Shown one piece after another: positions 7,539 through 16,699 of a DNA stretch of 27,669 bases. Numbering within the stretch: the first letter of the stretch is position 1; each line of letters opens with the position of its first letter. The position numbers were made by a program, and so were the translations under genes. Source of the DNA: JAYZBC01 sp036339375 (GTDB lineage: Bacteria > Pseudomonadota > Alphaproteobacteria > MPNO01 > UBA2964); the NCBI GenBank assembly GCA_036339375.1, contig JAYZBC010000044.1:1-27669 (forward strand), in the 5' to 3' direction. The notes below the pieces were generated by a model. It worked only from the letters and a program-made list of their open reading frames with translations. It did no database searches and had not been told where the DNA came from.

Positions 7539-8840
7539 CTAAAATTTTCTGGAACCCCTGATAAAATTACCATTTGAAAATTTTCTCATACTATTGATTG
7601 CCAACCGGCCTGCCTTCAATCCAGAATAAATTCCACCTTCAATTGTTGCAGGCAATTTTGTATCAGTCCAATCTCCTGCAAGGAAAAGATTGTCCCAAAT
7701 AGTGGATGTATTTGGTCTATTCTTAATTTGCTTGGGTGTCTGTGCAATTGTTGCTCGTCTTTCTTTTATAACACGCCAATCAGGTAACGTTCCTAAATCT
7801 TTTCTCAAAACCGTTTTAAGTTCAGACCATAAAACGTTTGCTATTTGAGAACTTGGTATATTAATTGTTTTTGTTGCAGCGCTAATGGTAACAGAAAGAA
7901 TATTTCCTCGGATAAATATCCATTGTGCTTTTGTTCCAATCAACCCTAAAAACGGTAGATTACCGGGAAGAATAAGTTTTTTGGTTAAACGAAAATGAAC
8001 ATTTACTATTGGGGACATTTCCATTGGTGTCTTTTTATTAGGCCAAAAATTTGGATAAATGTCGGGAGGGATAGCTAGTACGACAATATCTTCTTTTTTT
8101 ATGCCGACGGAACCCTGCGCGAAGTACAAAGTAGAAACACGGTTATTGTGATATTTAAAATCAAGAAAACGAGATTTATAATTTAATTCTCCCCCCAAAT
8201 TTTTTATTTTTTTAGTTGCCGGGTCAATAAACGTTTTGGAAAGTCCATTCTCAAAAATGATTGGACGACAGGCTTTTTCCCCTATTAAAAAACTCATTTT
8301 CAAAAACTTCCATAAAAGCTGTGCTGAAGCTTCTTCTGGGTTTATGTTCAGTACCGCTCTGCACAAGGGCTCCAATAATTCGCTGTAACAAGGAGGGTTG
8401 TTTCCCAGGCATTCAATAACGGTCTGCTCTTCCGTCGCCTTGGAAAGACGAAACAAATTTAGGTAATCAACTAACCTTGAATTAGGAATTCTTCTTCTTG
8501 GGTTTAGTAACCAGAAGGGAGAATATCTTCTTCCAGGTTTAATAAACCATTGGGTAAAATTTTCCGGTTTCAAAAATGGGAATGTCGCTGGATTAATTTC
8601 GGTAACAATGTTTTGGGTTCCTAATGTTTTTAAATATTGCCATGTATTTTGGTTTCCTCCCAAAAGAATATGGCTTCCATTATCGATTGTAGTCTCTAAT
8701 TTTTTGTCTAAAAATGATCTGCAACGTCCTCCTGCAAAGGGGGAGGCTTCATACAAAATAACTGGTGACTTTTTGTAAATACAATGGACGGCACACGATA
8801 AACCAGCTAAACCGGCTCCAACGATATGAATGGTTCCCAT
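7539..8840 (-). CDS. hpnE: Hydroxysqualene dehydroxylase HpnE
   Basis: FAD-dependent enzyme of the amine oxidase/phytoene desaturase family that reduces hydroxysqualene to squalene, precursor of hopanoids. From the ATG at 8840 the protein has 433 residues. It opens with the dinucleotide-binding motif IHIVGAGLAGLSCA, then EASPFAGGRCRSF and DNGSHILLGG, a signature of HpnE. Near the C-terminus LAGDWTDTKLPATIEGGIYSG closes the FAD site. The frame is open 14 codons further upstream, but the ATG at 8840 overlaps the hpnC stop as TAATG and starts directly at the FAD motif, so I prefer it. Translational coupling with hpnC is likely. Confidence 0.9.
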   Translation of the reverse strand: MGTIHIVGAGLAGLSCAVHCIYKKSPVILYEASPFAGGRCRSFLDKKLETTIDNGSHILLGGNQNTWQYLKTLGTQNIVTEINPATFPFLKPENFTQWFIKPGRRYSPFWLLNPRRRIPNSRLVDYLNLFRLSKATEEQTVIECLGNNPPCYSELLEPLCRAVLNINPEEASAQLLWKFLKMSFLIGEKACRPIIFENGLSKTFIDPATKKIKNLGGELNYKSRFLDFKYHNNRVSTLYFAQGSVGIKKEDIVVLAIPPDIYPNFWPNKKTPMEMSPIVNVHFRLTKKLILPGNLPFLGLIGTKAQWIFIRGNILSVTISAATKTINIPSSQIANVLWSELKTVLRKDLGTLPDWRVIKERRATIAQTPKQIKNRPNTSTIWDNLFLAGDWTDTKLPATIEGGIYSGLKAGRLAINSMRKFSNGNFIRGSRKF

Positions 8841-9670
8841 TAGAAAGTTTTTAACCCATGCCAAATTCCGATTAAAATACACAAACTCTTTTTTAATTTT
8901 GAGAGTTTTACATTTTGGGCAATAGGGTCTTTTTTACTCAATTTTTTTGAAAGTGCTTTTGCAATTAATAGTATAACCGCTGTCTCAAAACGGAGCCTTT
9001 TATCCTTGATATTATGTAATTCTAGACGGGCAACTTTAATCATTCCATTTATTCGATCTAATAAGGCATCAAAAACCAGACGCAATTCTGGTTTGCTGAA
9101 ACTTTCTGCAAGAGCGGTTACATCAATATTTTGTTCGTTAAAAAAATCTTGAGGAAGATAAACGCGGTCTAGTTGTAAATAGTCACTTTTACAGTCTTGT
9201 AAATGGTTGAGAATTTGAAGAGCTATACAAAGCCGATCTGTGCATTTCCTCGCTTCCTCGCCGGAGGAGTGTAAATCTAATAAAAATCGGCCGACAGGAA
9301 CGGCGGAATATTGGCAATAATTTATAAGTTCGGACCAGTTTTTATACCTTTTTTTTTCTATATCCATAGAGAAGGCTTGTAGCAAATGCCGTGTATGTTC
9401 AATAGTTACTCCGGTTTCCTTGGAGCTAGTTATATGTTTGGTTGCCGGTGTTACAAAATCTGTTTTTTGGCTTTTGCCCTGTAATTCCGAATCCATTTGT
9501 TTAAGTAATACTAATTTTTCTTTTGGCGACAAATTAGGGTTGTCTGCCACATCATCTGCTGCACGAACACAGTCATAAAAACAATAAATATGTGGTCTTA
9601 ATTTTGTAGATATTATCCAACTTGCCACAGGGAAATTTTCATCTTTTTTAGTTTTACTTGGGCTGAACAA
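8840..9670 (-). CDS. hpnC: Squalene-synthase-family enzyme, probably HpnC (hydroxysqualene synthase)
   Basis: Trans-isoprenyl diphosphate synthase; HpnC converts presqualene diphosphate to hydroxysqualene. The 276-residue product starts with ENFPVASW, typical of HpnC rather than HpnD, and has the two aspartate-rich motifs: DDVAD (39-43) and QDCKSD (Asp159 and Asp163), followed by RVYLPQD. The start is TTG: no ATG or GTG lies in frame upstream before a stop, and AGGA sits 8 bases before the TTG. The stop overlaps the hpnE start. hpnD, which makes presqualene diphosphate and usually lies between these genes, is absent. Assignment as HpnC over a generic phytoene synthase is fairly confident because of the N-terminus and the adjacent hpnE. 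Confidence 0.82.
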   Translation of the reverse strand: MFSPSKTKKDENFPVASWIISTKLRPHIYCFYDCVRAADDVADNPNLSPKEKLVLLKQMDSELQGKSQKTDFVTPATKHITSSKETGVTIEHTRHLLQAFSMDIEKKRYKNWSELINYCQYSAVPVGRFLLDLHSSGEEARKCTDRLCIALQILNHLQDCKSDYLQLDRVYLPQDFFNEQNIDVTALAESFSKPELRLVFDALLDRINGMIKVARLELHNIKDKRLRFETAVILLIAKALSKKLSKKDPIAQNVKLSKLKKSLCILIGIWHGLKTF

Positions 9671-9782
9671 AATTATATTCCTGAACTTTGATATTTTATT
9701 GAGAAAAAGAGCTAATTTACTAAGGATCTTTTACTAAATACTTAATAAGGTATGTCTTTTCTAATATCCTTTTTTATTTTTG

Positions 9783-11108
9783 TTAATTCTTTAACCACTT
9801 AATAAAGTCATAAAGGGCCCGTTTTGTATAAGCAGCTCTAGACTGTTTTCTGTTTAATTTTTTATCTAACGGAGGAAATAAACCAAAATTAATATTCATT
9901 GGCTGGAACGTTCCTATATTTCCACCAGTAGTAATATGATTTAACAACGCGCCCATAGCAGTAGTAAGAGGAGGCGGTTTTGCCAAAAATCCCATTGCGT
10001 CTCCAGCTGCAAAATGACCAGCTAAATAGCCTATAGCCGCACTTTCCACATAGCCTTCACACCCTGTAATTTGTCCAGCAAAACGGAATCTACTCTCTGA
10101 TATTAAACGAAGTTGAGTGTCCAGAATTCTAGGTGAATTAATAAAGATATTACGATGTATACCACCGAGTCTTGCAAACTTTGCCCTTTCCAAACCGGGT
10201 ATCTTTTGGAAAATACGAACTTGGTCGGTATGTTTGAGTTTAGTTTGAAAGCCCACCATGTTAAATAATGTTCCTAGGGCATTGTCTTGGCGTAATTGAA
10301 GGACAGCAAAGGGTTTTTTTTCGGGTTCATGTTCATTTGTTAATCCAACTGGTTTCATTGGGCCATAGGCTAGGGTATTAATTCCTCTTGAGGCCATCAC
10401 CTCTATTGGCAAACAACCTTCAAAATAAGGTGTGTTTTTCTCCCATACCTTAAATTTTGTTTTGTCTCCTAATATAAGTTCATTAACTAACAAATTATAT
10501 TGCGACTTTGATAATGGACAATTGATGTAATCATCTCCATTTCCTTTGTCATAGCGGGATTGATACCAAGCTTTTTTCATATTGATGGAATCTTTGTAAA
10601 CAATTGGGGCAATTGCATCAAAAAAAGAAAGCGTATCTTCTCCAGTTAAATTTTGAATGGTTTCAGTTAGCCTTGGAGATGTTAGTGGGCCACTTGCAAT
10701 AATTACATTCTTCCAATTTTCAGGAGGCAAGCAAGAAATCTCTTCACGTTGAATAGTTATAAAGCTGTTTCGTTCGAGTCGGTTTTCAACCTCTTTTGAA
10801 AAATTAATTCTATCGACAGCAAGGGCACCACCAGCTGGGACTTTGTGTGCATCCGCAGCTGATAAGATTAGAGAATTTCCTTGGCGCATTTCTTCGTGGA
10901 GCAAACCTATTGCACTTCTTGTCTGATCATCAGAACGAAAGGAATTAGAACAAACGAGTTCCGCTAATTGGCCTGTTTTGTGAACTTCAGTTTGTTTTAT
11001 TGGACGCATCTCATGAAGAACAACATGAACGCAGTTTTTTGCTATTTGCCAGGCTGCTTCAGAGCCTGCCAAACCTCCTCCAATTATATGGATTTTTTGT
11101 TTTTCCAA
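9783..11108 (-). CDS. trmFO: tRNA (m5U54) methyltransferase TrmFO, folate/FAD-dependent
   Basis: Makes 5-methyluridine at position 54 of tRNA using methylenetetrahydrofolate and FADH2. The 441 residues begin with the FAD motif IHIIGGGLAGSEAAW (6-20). The catalytic cysteines are visible as Cys53 in ELVCSNSFRSDD and Cys232 in FEGCLPIEVM. Other signatures are VPAGGALAVDR, DAIAPIV and ITGCEGYVESAA. The start is a TTG two bases after the uvrA stop, with no ribosome site and no ATG nearby, so it is probably translated by coupling to uvrA. Such proximity of uvrA and trmFO on one strand suggests co-transcription. Confidence 0.95.
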   Translation of the reverse strand: MEKQKIHIIGGGLAGSEAAWQIAKNCVHVVLHEMRPIKQTEVHKTGQLAELVCSNSFRSDDQTRSAIGLLHEEMRQGNSLILSAADAHKVPAGGALAVDRINFSKEVENRLERNSFITIQREEISCLPPENWKNVIIASGPLTSPRLTETIQNLTGEDTLSFFDAIAPIVYKDSINMKKAWYQSRYDKGNGDDYINCPLSKSQYNLLVNELILGDKTKFKVWEKNTPYFEGCLPIEVMASRGINTLAYGPMKPVGLTNEHEPEKKPFAVLQLRQDNALGTLFNMVGFQTKLKHTDQVRIFQKIPGLERAKFARLGGIHRNIFINSPRILDTQLRLISESRFRFAGQITGCEGYVESAAIGYLAGHFAAGDAMGFLAKPPPLTTAMGALLNHITTGGNIGTFQPMNINFGLFPPLDKKLNRKQSRAAYTKRALYDFIKWLKN

Positions 11109-11110
11109 AA

Positions 11111-13966
11111 TTAAAAAACTTTTTGAAGTTGTTTTTTTGATTTGTCGTTAAAATATGTTGCTAAATACTGGCCGGTGTAACTTACCGAATGCTTGGACAC
11201 CTCTTCTGGTGTACCAATCGCAATGATTTTTCCTCCTTTATTCCCCCCGTCCGGTCCTAAGTCGATAATCCAATCTGCAGTTTTTATTACTTCTAAATTA
11301 TGCTCGATCACAATCACAGTATTTCCCTGCTCCACTAACGCGTGTAAAACATTTAAAAGATTTTTAATATCCTCAAAGTGAAGGCCAGTGGTAGGTTCGT
11401 CTAAAATATATAATGTTTTCCCCGTTGCTCTTCTTGCAAGTTCTTTAGAAAGTTTAATTCTTTGCGCTTCACCCCCAGATAGTGTGGTTGCTTGTTGTCC
11501 AATTTGAATATAACCAAGCCCCACGCGTTTAAGCATAGACAGTTTTTCTCGAATAGATGGGACAGCCTTGAAAAATTCATGTCCTTCATCCACCGACATA
11601 TTTAAAACATCAGATATAGTATTTTTTTTAAACAGAATTTCTAAAGTTTCTCTATTGTAACGGCTTCCTTTACAAACATCACACTTGACATAAACATCTG
11701 GAAGAAAATGCATTTCAATTTTGATAACACCGTCGCCTTGACAGGCTTCGCAACGCCCGCCTTTAACATTGAAGGAAAACCTTCCAGGTTTGTAACCCCT
11801 TGCACGTGCTTCAGGTAATCCTGAATACCATTCTCGAATTGGCGTAAAAGTACCGGTGTATGTGGCCGGGTTGGATCTCGGAGTTCGTCCTATAGGAGAT
11901 TGATCAATATCTACGACCTTATCAATAAATTCAATCCCGCTAATCCCAATATGTGTTCCTGGAACTTCTCGTGCATTGTGTAATTTTCGGGCAAGAATTT
12001 TATAAAGCGTATCCAAAACAAGAGTGGATTTTCCACTGCCAGAAACGCCTGTAATACAAGTAAATGTACCCAAAGGAAAATCTACATCAATATTGTTCAG
12101 GTTATTAGCTGTAGCCGATTTTAAAGTAATTTTTTTCCCATTTCCTTTTTTTCTCTCAATCGGTATTTTTATTTCTAGTTCTCCTCTTAAATACCGTGCG
12201 GTTAAACTTTCCTTATTCTTTAAAATCTTTTTTGGTGAACCTGAAGCTATAATTTTCCCTCCCTTAGCACCCGCACCGGGGCCTAAATCAACAAGAAAAT
12301 CGGCACAACGAATGGCTTCCTCATCATGTTCAACGACGACGACAGTATTTCCCAGATCTCTCAGTCTTCGAAGAGTATCAAGAAGACGAGTATTATCCCT
12401 TTGATGTAAACCAATTGAGGGTTCATCGAGTACATACAAAACACCGGTTAGTCCCGACCCAATTTGAGAGGCTAATCGTATACGCTGGCTTTCCCCTCCC
12501 GAAAGGGTTCTAGAGGAACGGGAAAGGGTTAAATATTCCAGGCCAACATCAATTAAAAATTGGAGCCTTTCATTTATTTCTTTTAAAATTCGACTAGCTA
12601 TTTCGTTTTGTGTTTCAGAAAGAAGAATTGGTAAATTTTCTATCCAGTTTCGGGCTTCTGAGATTGATTTTTTAGTCAATAAACTAATGTTTAAATCAGC
12701 TATTTTAACAGCGAGAGACTCCGGTTTTAACCGCATACCGTTACATGTTTGACAATCGGTTGGACTTTGAAAACGAGCAAGTTCCTCACGCACCCATGAA
12801 CTACTTGTTTCCCGATAACGTCTTTCCATATTGGGGATAACGCCCTCAAAAGGCCGTTCAATCGAGTATTTATTTTCTCCGTCACTATAAGTCATTCTAA
12901 TTATTTTTTCTCCCGATCCCCATAAAATGGTATCCTGAATATTCTTTTCTAATTCCTGAAAAGGTGTGTTTAGAGAAATTTTATAGGCTCGGGCAAGGGA
13001 TTTAATTGTCTGGGCATAGTAGGGAGAGCTTGATCCGGCCCAGGGTGTAATTACACTTTGATTAAGAGTTTTGGAAGAATCAGATATAACTAAATCCGGA
13101 TCAAAAACTGAAGAATGGCCTAATCCATCACATTTTGGACAAGCCCCGGCTGGTGAATTAAAAGAAAATAAACGGGGTTCAATTTCATCAATAGTGAATC
13201 CGGATACTGGACAGGCAAATTTTGCCGAAAAGATCTGTCTATTCCCGTTGTCAGCATTTTCAATAACTAAAATTTCATCAGCTAATTCAAGTGCAATTTG
13301 AATAGAATCTGGAAGCCTATTCCCAATTTCTTTATGAATAACTAATCTATCAACAACTACCTCAATAGTATGTTTTATGGTTTTTTTAAGTGCTGGAACA
13401 TTGTCGATTTCGTAGTGCTCGCCGTCTATTTTAACTCTTTGAAAGCCTTTTTTTTGCAGGTCTTTCAATTCTTTCCTATATTCCCCTTTTCTCTCTCGTA
13501 CAATGGGAGCCAACACAAAGATTCTCATTCCTTCACCCAAATTCATGATACGATCAACCATTTGGGATATCGTTTGGCTTTCTATTGGTAAGCCCGTGGT
13601 TGGTGAATGGGGCACACCTATGCGAGCAAACAGAAGTCTTAAATAATCATAAATTTCTGTAACAGTTCCAACCGTTGAACGGGGGTTTCGTGAAGCTGTT
13701 TTTTGTTCAATGGAAATAGCTGGTGAAAGGCCTTCTATGGAATCGACATCAGGTTTTTGCATCATTTCCAAGAATTGACGTGCATAAGCAGAGAGGCTTT
13801 CAACGTATCGTCTTTGACCTTCAGCATAAATTGTATCAAAGGCAAGTGAGGACTTTCCACTTCCTGAAACCCCAGTAAAAACTACTAAAGCATTTCGGGG
13901 TAATGTAATTTCAATGTTTTGCAAATTATGTTCGCGAGCCCCACGAACTACAATCTGGTCTATCAT
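11111..13966 (-). CDS. uvrA: Excinuclease ABC subunit A
   Basis: DNA-damage recognition ATPase of nucleotide excision repair. The 951-residue protein carries both ABC modules: Walker A at 32-40 and near 640 (each GVSGSGKS), signatures TLSGGESQRIRLA and TLSGGEAQRIKLS, and Walker B VLDEPSIGLH and ILDEPTTGLH. The C-terminal zinc finger is intact (CEAC near 737, CDVC near 758). In the N-terminal zinc module the first pair reads CPVS, one cysteine replaced by serine, as I recall from other alphaproteobacteria; the second pair is CPKC. I found no GTTC-N7-GTTC or CTGT-N8-ACAG LexA-type site in the 104 bases upstream. ssb, normally the divergent neighbour, is about 4 kb away. Confidence 0.97.
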   Translation of the reverse strand: MIDQIVVRGAREHNLQNIEITLPRNALVVFTGVSGSGKSSLAFDTIYAEGQRRYVESLSAYARQFLEMMQKPDVDSIEGLSPAISIEQKTASRNPRSTVGTVTEIYDYLRLLFARIGVPHSPTTGLPIESQTISQMVDRIMNLGEGMRIFVLAPIVRERKGEYRKELKDLQKKGFQRVKIDGEHYEIDNVPALKKTIKHTIEVVVDRLVIHKEIGNRLPDSIQIALELADEILVIENADNGNRQIFSAKFACPVSGFTIDEIEPRLFSFNSPAGACPKCDGLGHSSVFDPDLVISDSSKTLNQSVITPWAGSSSPYYAQTIKSLARAYKISLNTPFQELEKNIQDTILWGSGEKIIRMTYSDGENKYSIERPFEGVIPNMERRYRETSSSWVREELARFQSPTDCQTCNGMRLKPESLAVKIADLNISLLTKKSISEARNWIENLPILLSETQNEIASRILKEINERLQFLIDVGLEYLTLSRSSRTLSGGESQRIRLASQIGSGLTGVLYVLDEPSIGLHQRDNTRLLDTLRRLRDLGNTVVVVEHDEEAIRCADFLVDLGPGAGAKGGKIIASGSPKKILKNKESLTARYLRGELEIKIPIERKKGNGKKITLKSATANNLNNIDVDFPLGTFTCITGVSGSGKSTLVLDTLYKILARKLHNAREVPGTHIGISGIEFIDKVVDIDQSPIGRTPRSNPATYTGTFTPIREWYSGLPEARARGYKPGRFSFNVKGGRCEACQGDGVIKIEMHFLPDVYVKCDVCKGSRYNRETLEILFKKNTISDVLNMSVDEGHEFFKAVPSIREKLSMLKRVGLGYIQIGQQATTLSGGEAQRIKLSKELARRATGKTLYILDEPTTGLHFEDIKNLLNVLHALVEQGNTVIVIEHNLEVIKTADWIIDLGPDGGNKGGKIIAIGTPEEVSKHSVSYTGQYLATYFNDKSKKQLQKVF

Positions 13967-14070
13967 TCGATAACACCATCTAACTTTAGAACTTCCAGTA
14001 CTAAGGTTGTTGGAAACATTTTTAGCCTTTTCGAATTAATTTCATCTAACCAAAGTATTAAATAGTTTTT

Positions 14071-14823
14071 CTAAACAATTTCTATACCACCGTTAGGGCT
14101 TAAGACTTGACCTGTGACATAGTCTCCTTGTTCAGACGCAAAATAAGCAACGGCATTGGATATATCTTTCGGATTTCCTTCATGTCCAAGGGGTATGGTT
14201 TTTGTTCTTTCAGCTCGTATGGCTTCGTTCCCGGGTCTTAGAGTCATCGGGGTTGGAATATATCCGGGCGCTACCGCATTGACTAATATATTCCAAGGAG
14301 CGAATTCTTTAGCCCATGCTTTTGTTATCCCCAAAATTGCTGCCTTGGCAGCGGTATAATGCGATCCCGCATTTGCTCCTGTCATTCCATGTATTGAAGA
14401 AGTATTAATGATTTTACCGTTTTTGTTTTTTTTCATTTCTGGTAAGACGGCTTCAGTGGCATAAAAAGCACCTTTCACGTTAATATCCAGCATTGTTGTA
14501 AGAATTTTTTGGGTAATTCCTTCAAAAGGAAGCCTCAGACTGCTTATTCCAGCATTGTTAACAAGAATATTTACATCGCCAAGGGCAGCGGTCGCCTTTC
14601 TTATTTCTGAATGAAGTCTCTTTTTGTCTACGACATCACTGATTACAATATAAGAGGACCTTTTATTAAATTTTACCAGTTCTGCCGTTGCTTCTGCACC
14701 TTCTTTATTAATATCATTAATAATAATGTCAGCTCCCAATTCCGAAAGAAGTTGGGCGTGGCTTTGCCCTAATCCTGAACCGGCTCCAGTGATCAAAACG
14801 ACCTTTCCTTTTAGAGATTTCAT
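14071..14823 (-). CDS. Short-chain dehydrogenase/reductase (classical SDR)
   Basis: NAD(P)-dependent oxidoreductase of 250 residues, the classical SDR size. Cofactor motif TGAGSGLG is at 12-19, NNAG at 89-92, structural Asn114, and the catalytic Ser143, Tyr156 and Lys160 (YTAAK) are all present. NDINK at the end of strand two places an Asp near residue 37, which generally favours NAD over NADP. FabG-like overall, but the substrate cannot be told from sequence. It is divergent from the hydroxyacid dehydrogenase gene (122 bases apart) and lies in the block between uvrA and ssb, so a catabolic dehydrogenation is more likely than fatty acid synthesis (inference). Confidence 0.9.
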   Translation of the reverse strand: MKSLKGKVVLITGAGSGLGQSHAQLLSELGADIIINDINKEGAEATAELVKFNKRSSYIVISDVVDKKRLHSEIRKATAALGDVNILVNNAGISSLRLPFEGITQKILTTMLDINVKGAFYATEAVLPEMKKNKNGKIINTSSIHGMTGANAGSHYTAAKAAILGITKAWAKEFAPWNILVNAVAPGYIPTPMTLRPGNEAIRAERTKTIPLGHEGNPKDISNAVAYFASEQGDYVTGQVLSPNGGIEIV

Positions 14824-14945
14824 TATATTTTACCTTTTTGTCAACAAATTCAGTGTAGGATAAAGGTCTATTCGTAAATTACCAGGAATACAAAATTCTT
14901 TGGCCAATATTTTATAAAAGAGCATTAAATAAATTGGAGAAACAT

Positions 14946-15899
14946 ATGAAATTAGCCATATTGGATGATTATCAAGGCGTCGCACTTAATAGTGTTGATT
15001 GGTCCGAAGTTTCAAAAAGAGTCGACATCACTGTATTTAAAGATCATTTGCATGATGAAGGTTTAATTGCCGAACGCTTGAAAGATTTTGAAATTATTTG
15101 TGCTATGCGGGAACGAACGCCATTTCCTCGCTCTTTATTTTTAAAACTTCCGAATCTCAGACTCTTAGTTTCCAGTGGGATGCGCAATTTAGGAATAGAT
15201 GTCAATTCCGCGAAAGAAAGAGGAATCATTGTTTGTGGAACGAAAAGTGTCGGAAGACCAACAGCTGAATTGGCTTGGGGATTAATTCTTGGATTAGCCC
15301 GAAATATTTCAAAAGAAGATGAGAATGTTAAACACGGGAGGTGGCAGTCTTCGGTGGGGATGGGATTGGAAGGAAAAACCCTCGGTATAGCTGGGCTAGG
15401 AAATTTGGGAAAACGAATGGCAGAAATCGGCAAAGCTTTTAAAATGAATATTATTGCCTGGAGCCAAAACTTAACCGAAGAAAGGTGTCTTGAAGTTGGA
15501 GCTAAGTTGGTTACAAAAGAGGAGTTAATGAAACAATCCGATATAATTACCATTCATTTAATTTTAAGCGATCGCTCCCGGCGGACATTTGGAAAAAAAG
15601 AACTAAACCTGATGAAACCTTCTGCATACATTATCAATACATCACGCGGGCCCATAATAGATGAAGAGGAGTTAGTTAATGTTTTAAAGAAAAATACGAT
15701 AGCTGGAGCCGGAATAGATGTTTTTAGCATAGAACCGTTACCGGAAAACAACCCTTTTATCTCTTTGAAAAATATACTTCTAACTCCGCATCTTGGTTAT
15801 GTTGAAGGAGAAAATTATTTATCTTATTTCAAAGGATACATTGAAGCAGTAACGGCGTTTCTAGATGGCAAACCAAAGAATTTTATTTCCGGTTATTAA
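14946..15899 (+). CDS. D-2-hydroxyacid dehydrogenase (NAD-dependent)
   Basis: Interconverts a 2-oxo acid and a D-2-hydroxy acid, in the family of phosphoglycerate and formate dehydrogenases. From the ATG at 14946 it has 317 residues; GGAGA ends 5 bases before this ATG, which decides against the TTG four codons upstream. The Rossmann motif is GLGNLG (150-155). The catalytic Arg234 (NTSRGPIID), Glu263 (FSIEPLP) and His282 (TPHLGY) are all present. It lacks the C-terminal ACT domain of long SerA proteins. It is followed after 76 bases by the class II aldolase-fold gene on the same strand, a probable operon. Substrate unknown; a 2-oxo acid from ring or sugar-acid breakdown fits the context. Confidence 0.9.
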   Translation: MKLAILDDYQGVALNSVDWSEVSKRVDITVFKDHLHDEGLIAERLKDFEIICAMRERTPFPRSLFLKLPNLRLLVSSGMRNLGIDVNSAKERGIIVCGTKSVGRPTAELAWGLILGLARNISKEDENVKHGRWQSSVGMGLEGKTLGIAGLGNLGKRMAEIGKAFKMNIIAWSQNLTEERCLEVGAKLVTKEELMKQSDIITIHLILSDRSRRTFGKKELNLMKPSAYIINTSRGPIIDEEELVNVLKKNTIAGAGIDVFSIEPLPENNPFISLKNILLTPHLGYVEGENYLSYFKGYIEAVTAFLDGKPKNFISGY

Positions 15900-15975
15900 C
15901 TTTTTTTAAATTTTTCTTAACCACCAAATCTCTTTTTATGAAGTTTAATCTTGGGATCTTAGAAAAGGTAAGAAA

Positions 15976-16689
15976 ATGAATGAAAATACAATTAGAGATA
16001 TTTCCTTAGGCCTTGAAGATCTCGCTTTAGGGTACCGTATATTGGCGTCTCATGGACATCTTGAAACTACATTAGGTCACTTATCCTGGCGAGATCCAAA
16101 AGGGAGAGGAATCTGGATAAAGTGTCAGGAGGTTGGTCTGGACGAAGTTCAACCCACAGATCTTCATTTAGTAGATTGGGAGGGAAAAGTAAGAGATGGA
16201 AGTAATGGGCACCATCATTCCGAATGGCCAATCCACGCAGCGGTGTACAATGGGCGTTCAGATGTCGAGAGCGTTGGACATACGCATCCGATGCACTGTG
16301 TTCTTTTTTCAGCTACGGCTGAAAAACTTGCAGGGGTAGGGCATAATGGTTCTTATTTTGGAGATACCGTAAATATTTTTGACAAAACTTTGTCTCTTGT
16401 TAGGTCGATGGAAGATGCTAATGCAATGGCAGAAGATTTAGGCCAGAGTTGGGCAGTTTTACTTAGAAACCACGGTGTCACTTTTTGTGGTAACTCAGTC
16501 CCTCATTGTGTATTAATCGGTATTGCAATTGAAAAGGCTTGCAAAGAACAGTTACAAATGAATGGATCAGGTTTTGATTGGAAAGGTAAAGTTTCAGCAG
16601 GAGTTGCAAATGAAGCTAAAATGTATCCAAGAATGATTAAAAATATTTGGCAATACTATGTTAGAAAACTTACAAAGCTTGAGGGCTAA
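15976..16689 (+). CDS. Class II aldolase/adducin-family enzyme
   Basis: Zinc-dependent enzyme of the L-fuculose-phosphate aldolase fold, 237 residues. The metal ligands are visible: His102 and His104 in HTHPMH and His166 in LRNHGVTF; Glu83 in HSEWPIH is the usual catalytic acid. An AAGG ribosome site lies about 8 bases before the ATG. Members act as sugar-phosphate aldolases, epimerases, dehydratases, and decarboxylases of dihydroxylated aromatic acids. The convergent neighbour 10 bases away is an extradiol dioxygenase and no sugar kinase is present, so decarboxylation or aldol cleavage of an aromatic acid or ring-cleavage product is worth considering (inference). Family certain, reaction unknown. 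Confidence 0.9.
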   Translation: MNENTIRDISLGLEDLALGYRILASHGHLETTLGHLSWRDPKGRGIWIKCQEVGLDEVQPTDLHLVDWEGKVRDGSNGHHHSEWPIHAAVYNGRSDVESVGHTHPMHCVLFSATAEKLAGVGHNGSYFGDTVNIFDKTLSLVRSMEDANAMAEDLGQSWAVLLRNHGVTFCGNSVPHCVLIGIAIEKACKEQLQMNGSGFDWKGKVSAGVANEAKMYPRMIKNIWQYYVRKLTKLEG

Positions 16690-16699
16690 GTGTTTGAAT

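Noticed and set aside
13200..13220. Missing cysteine in the first UvrA zinc pair (CPVS)
   Set aside because: I recall the same serine in other alphaproteobacterial UvrA proteins, so it is not treated as a defect.
14839..14844. TTGACA on the minus strand upstream of the SDR gene, resembling a -35 box
   Set aside because: Only 15 bases lie between it and the ATG, too close for a promoter of this start.
15044..15553. Reverse-strand open frame of 169 codons
   Set aside because: Fully antisense to the D-2-hydroxyacid dehydrogenase, whose catalytic motifs are complete; no domain seen in the reverse product.
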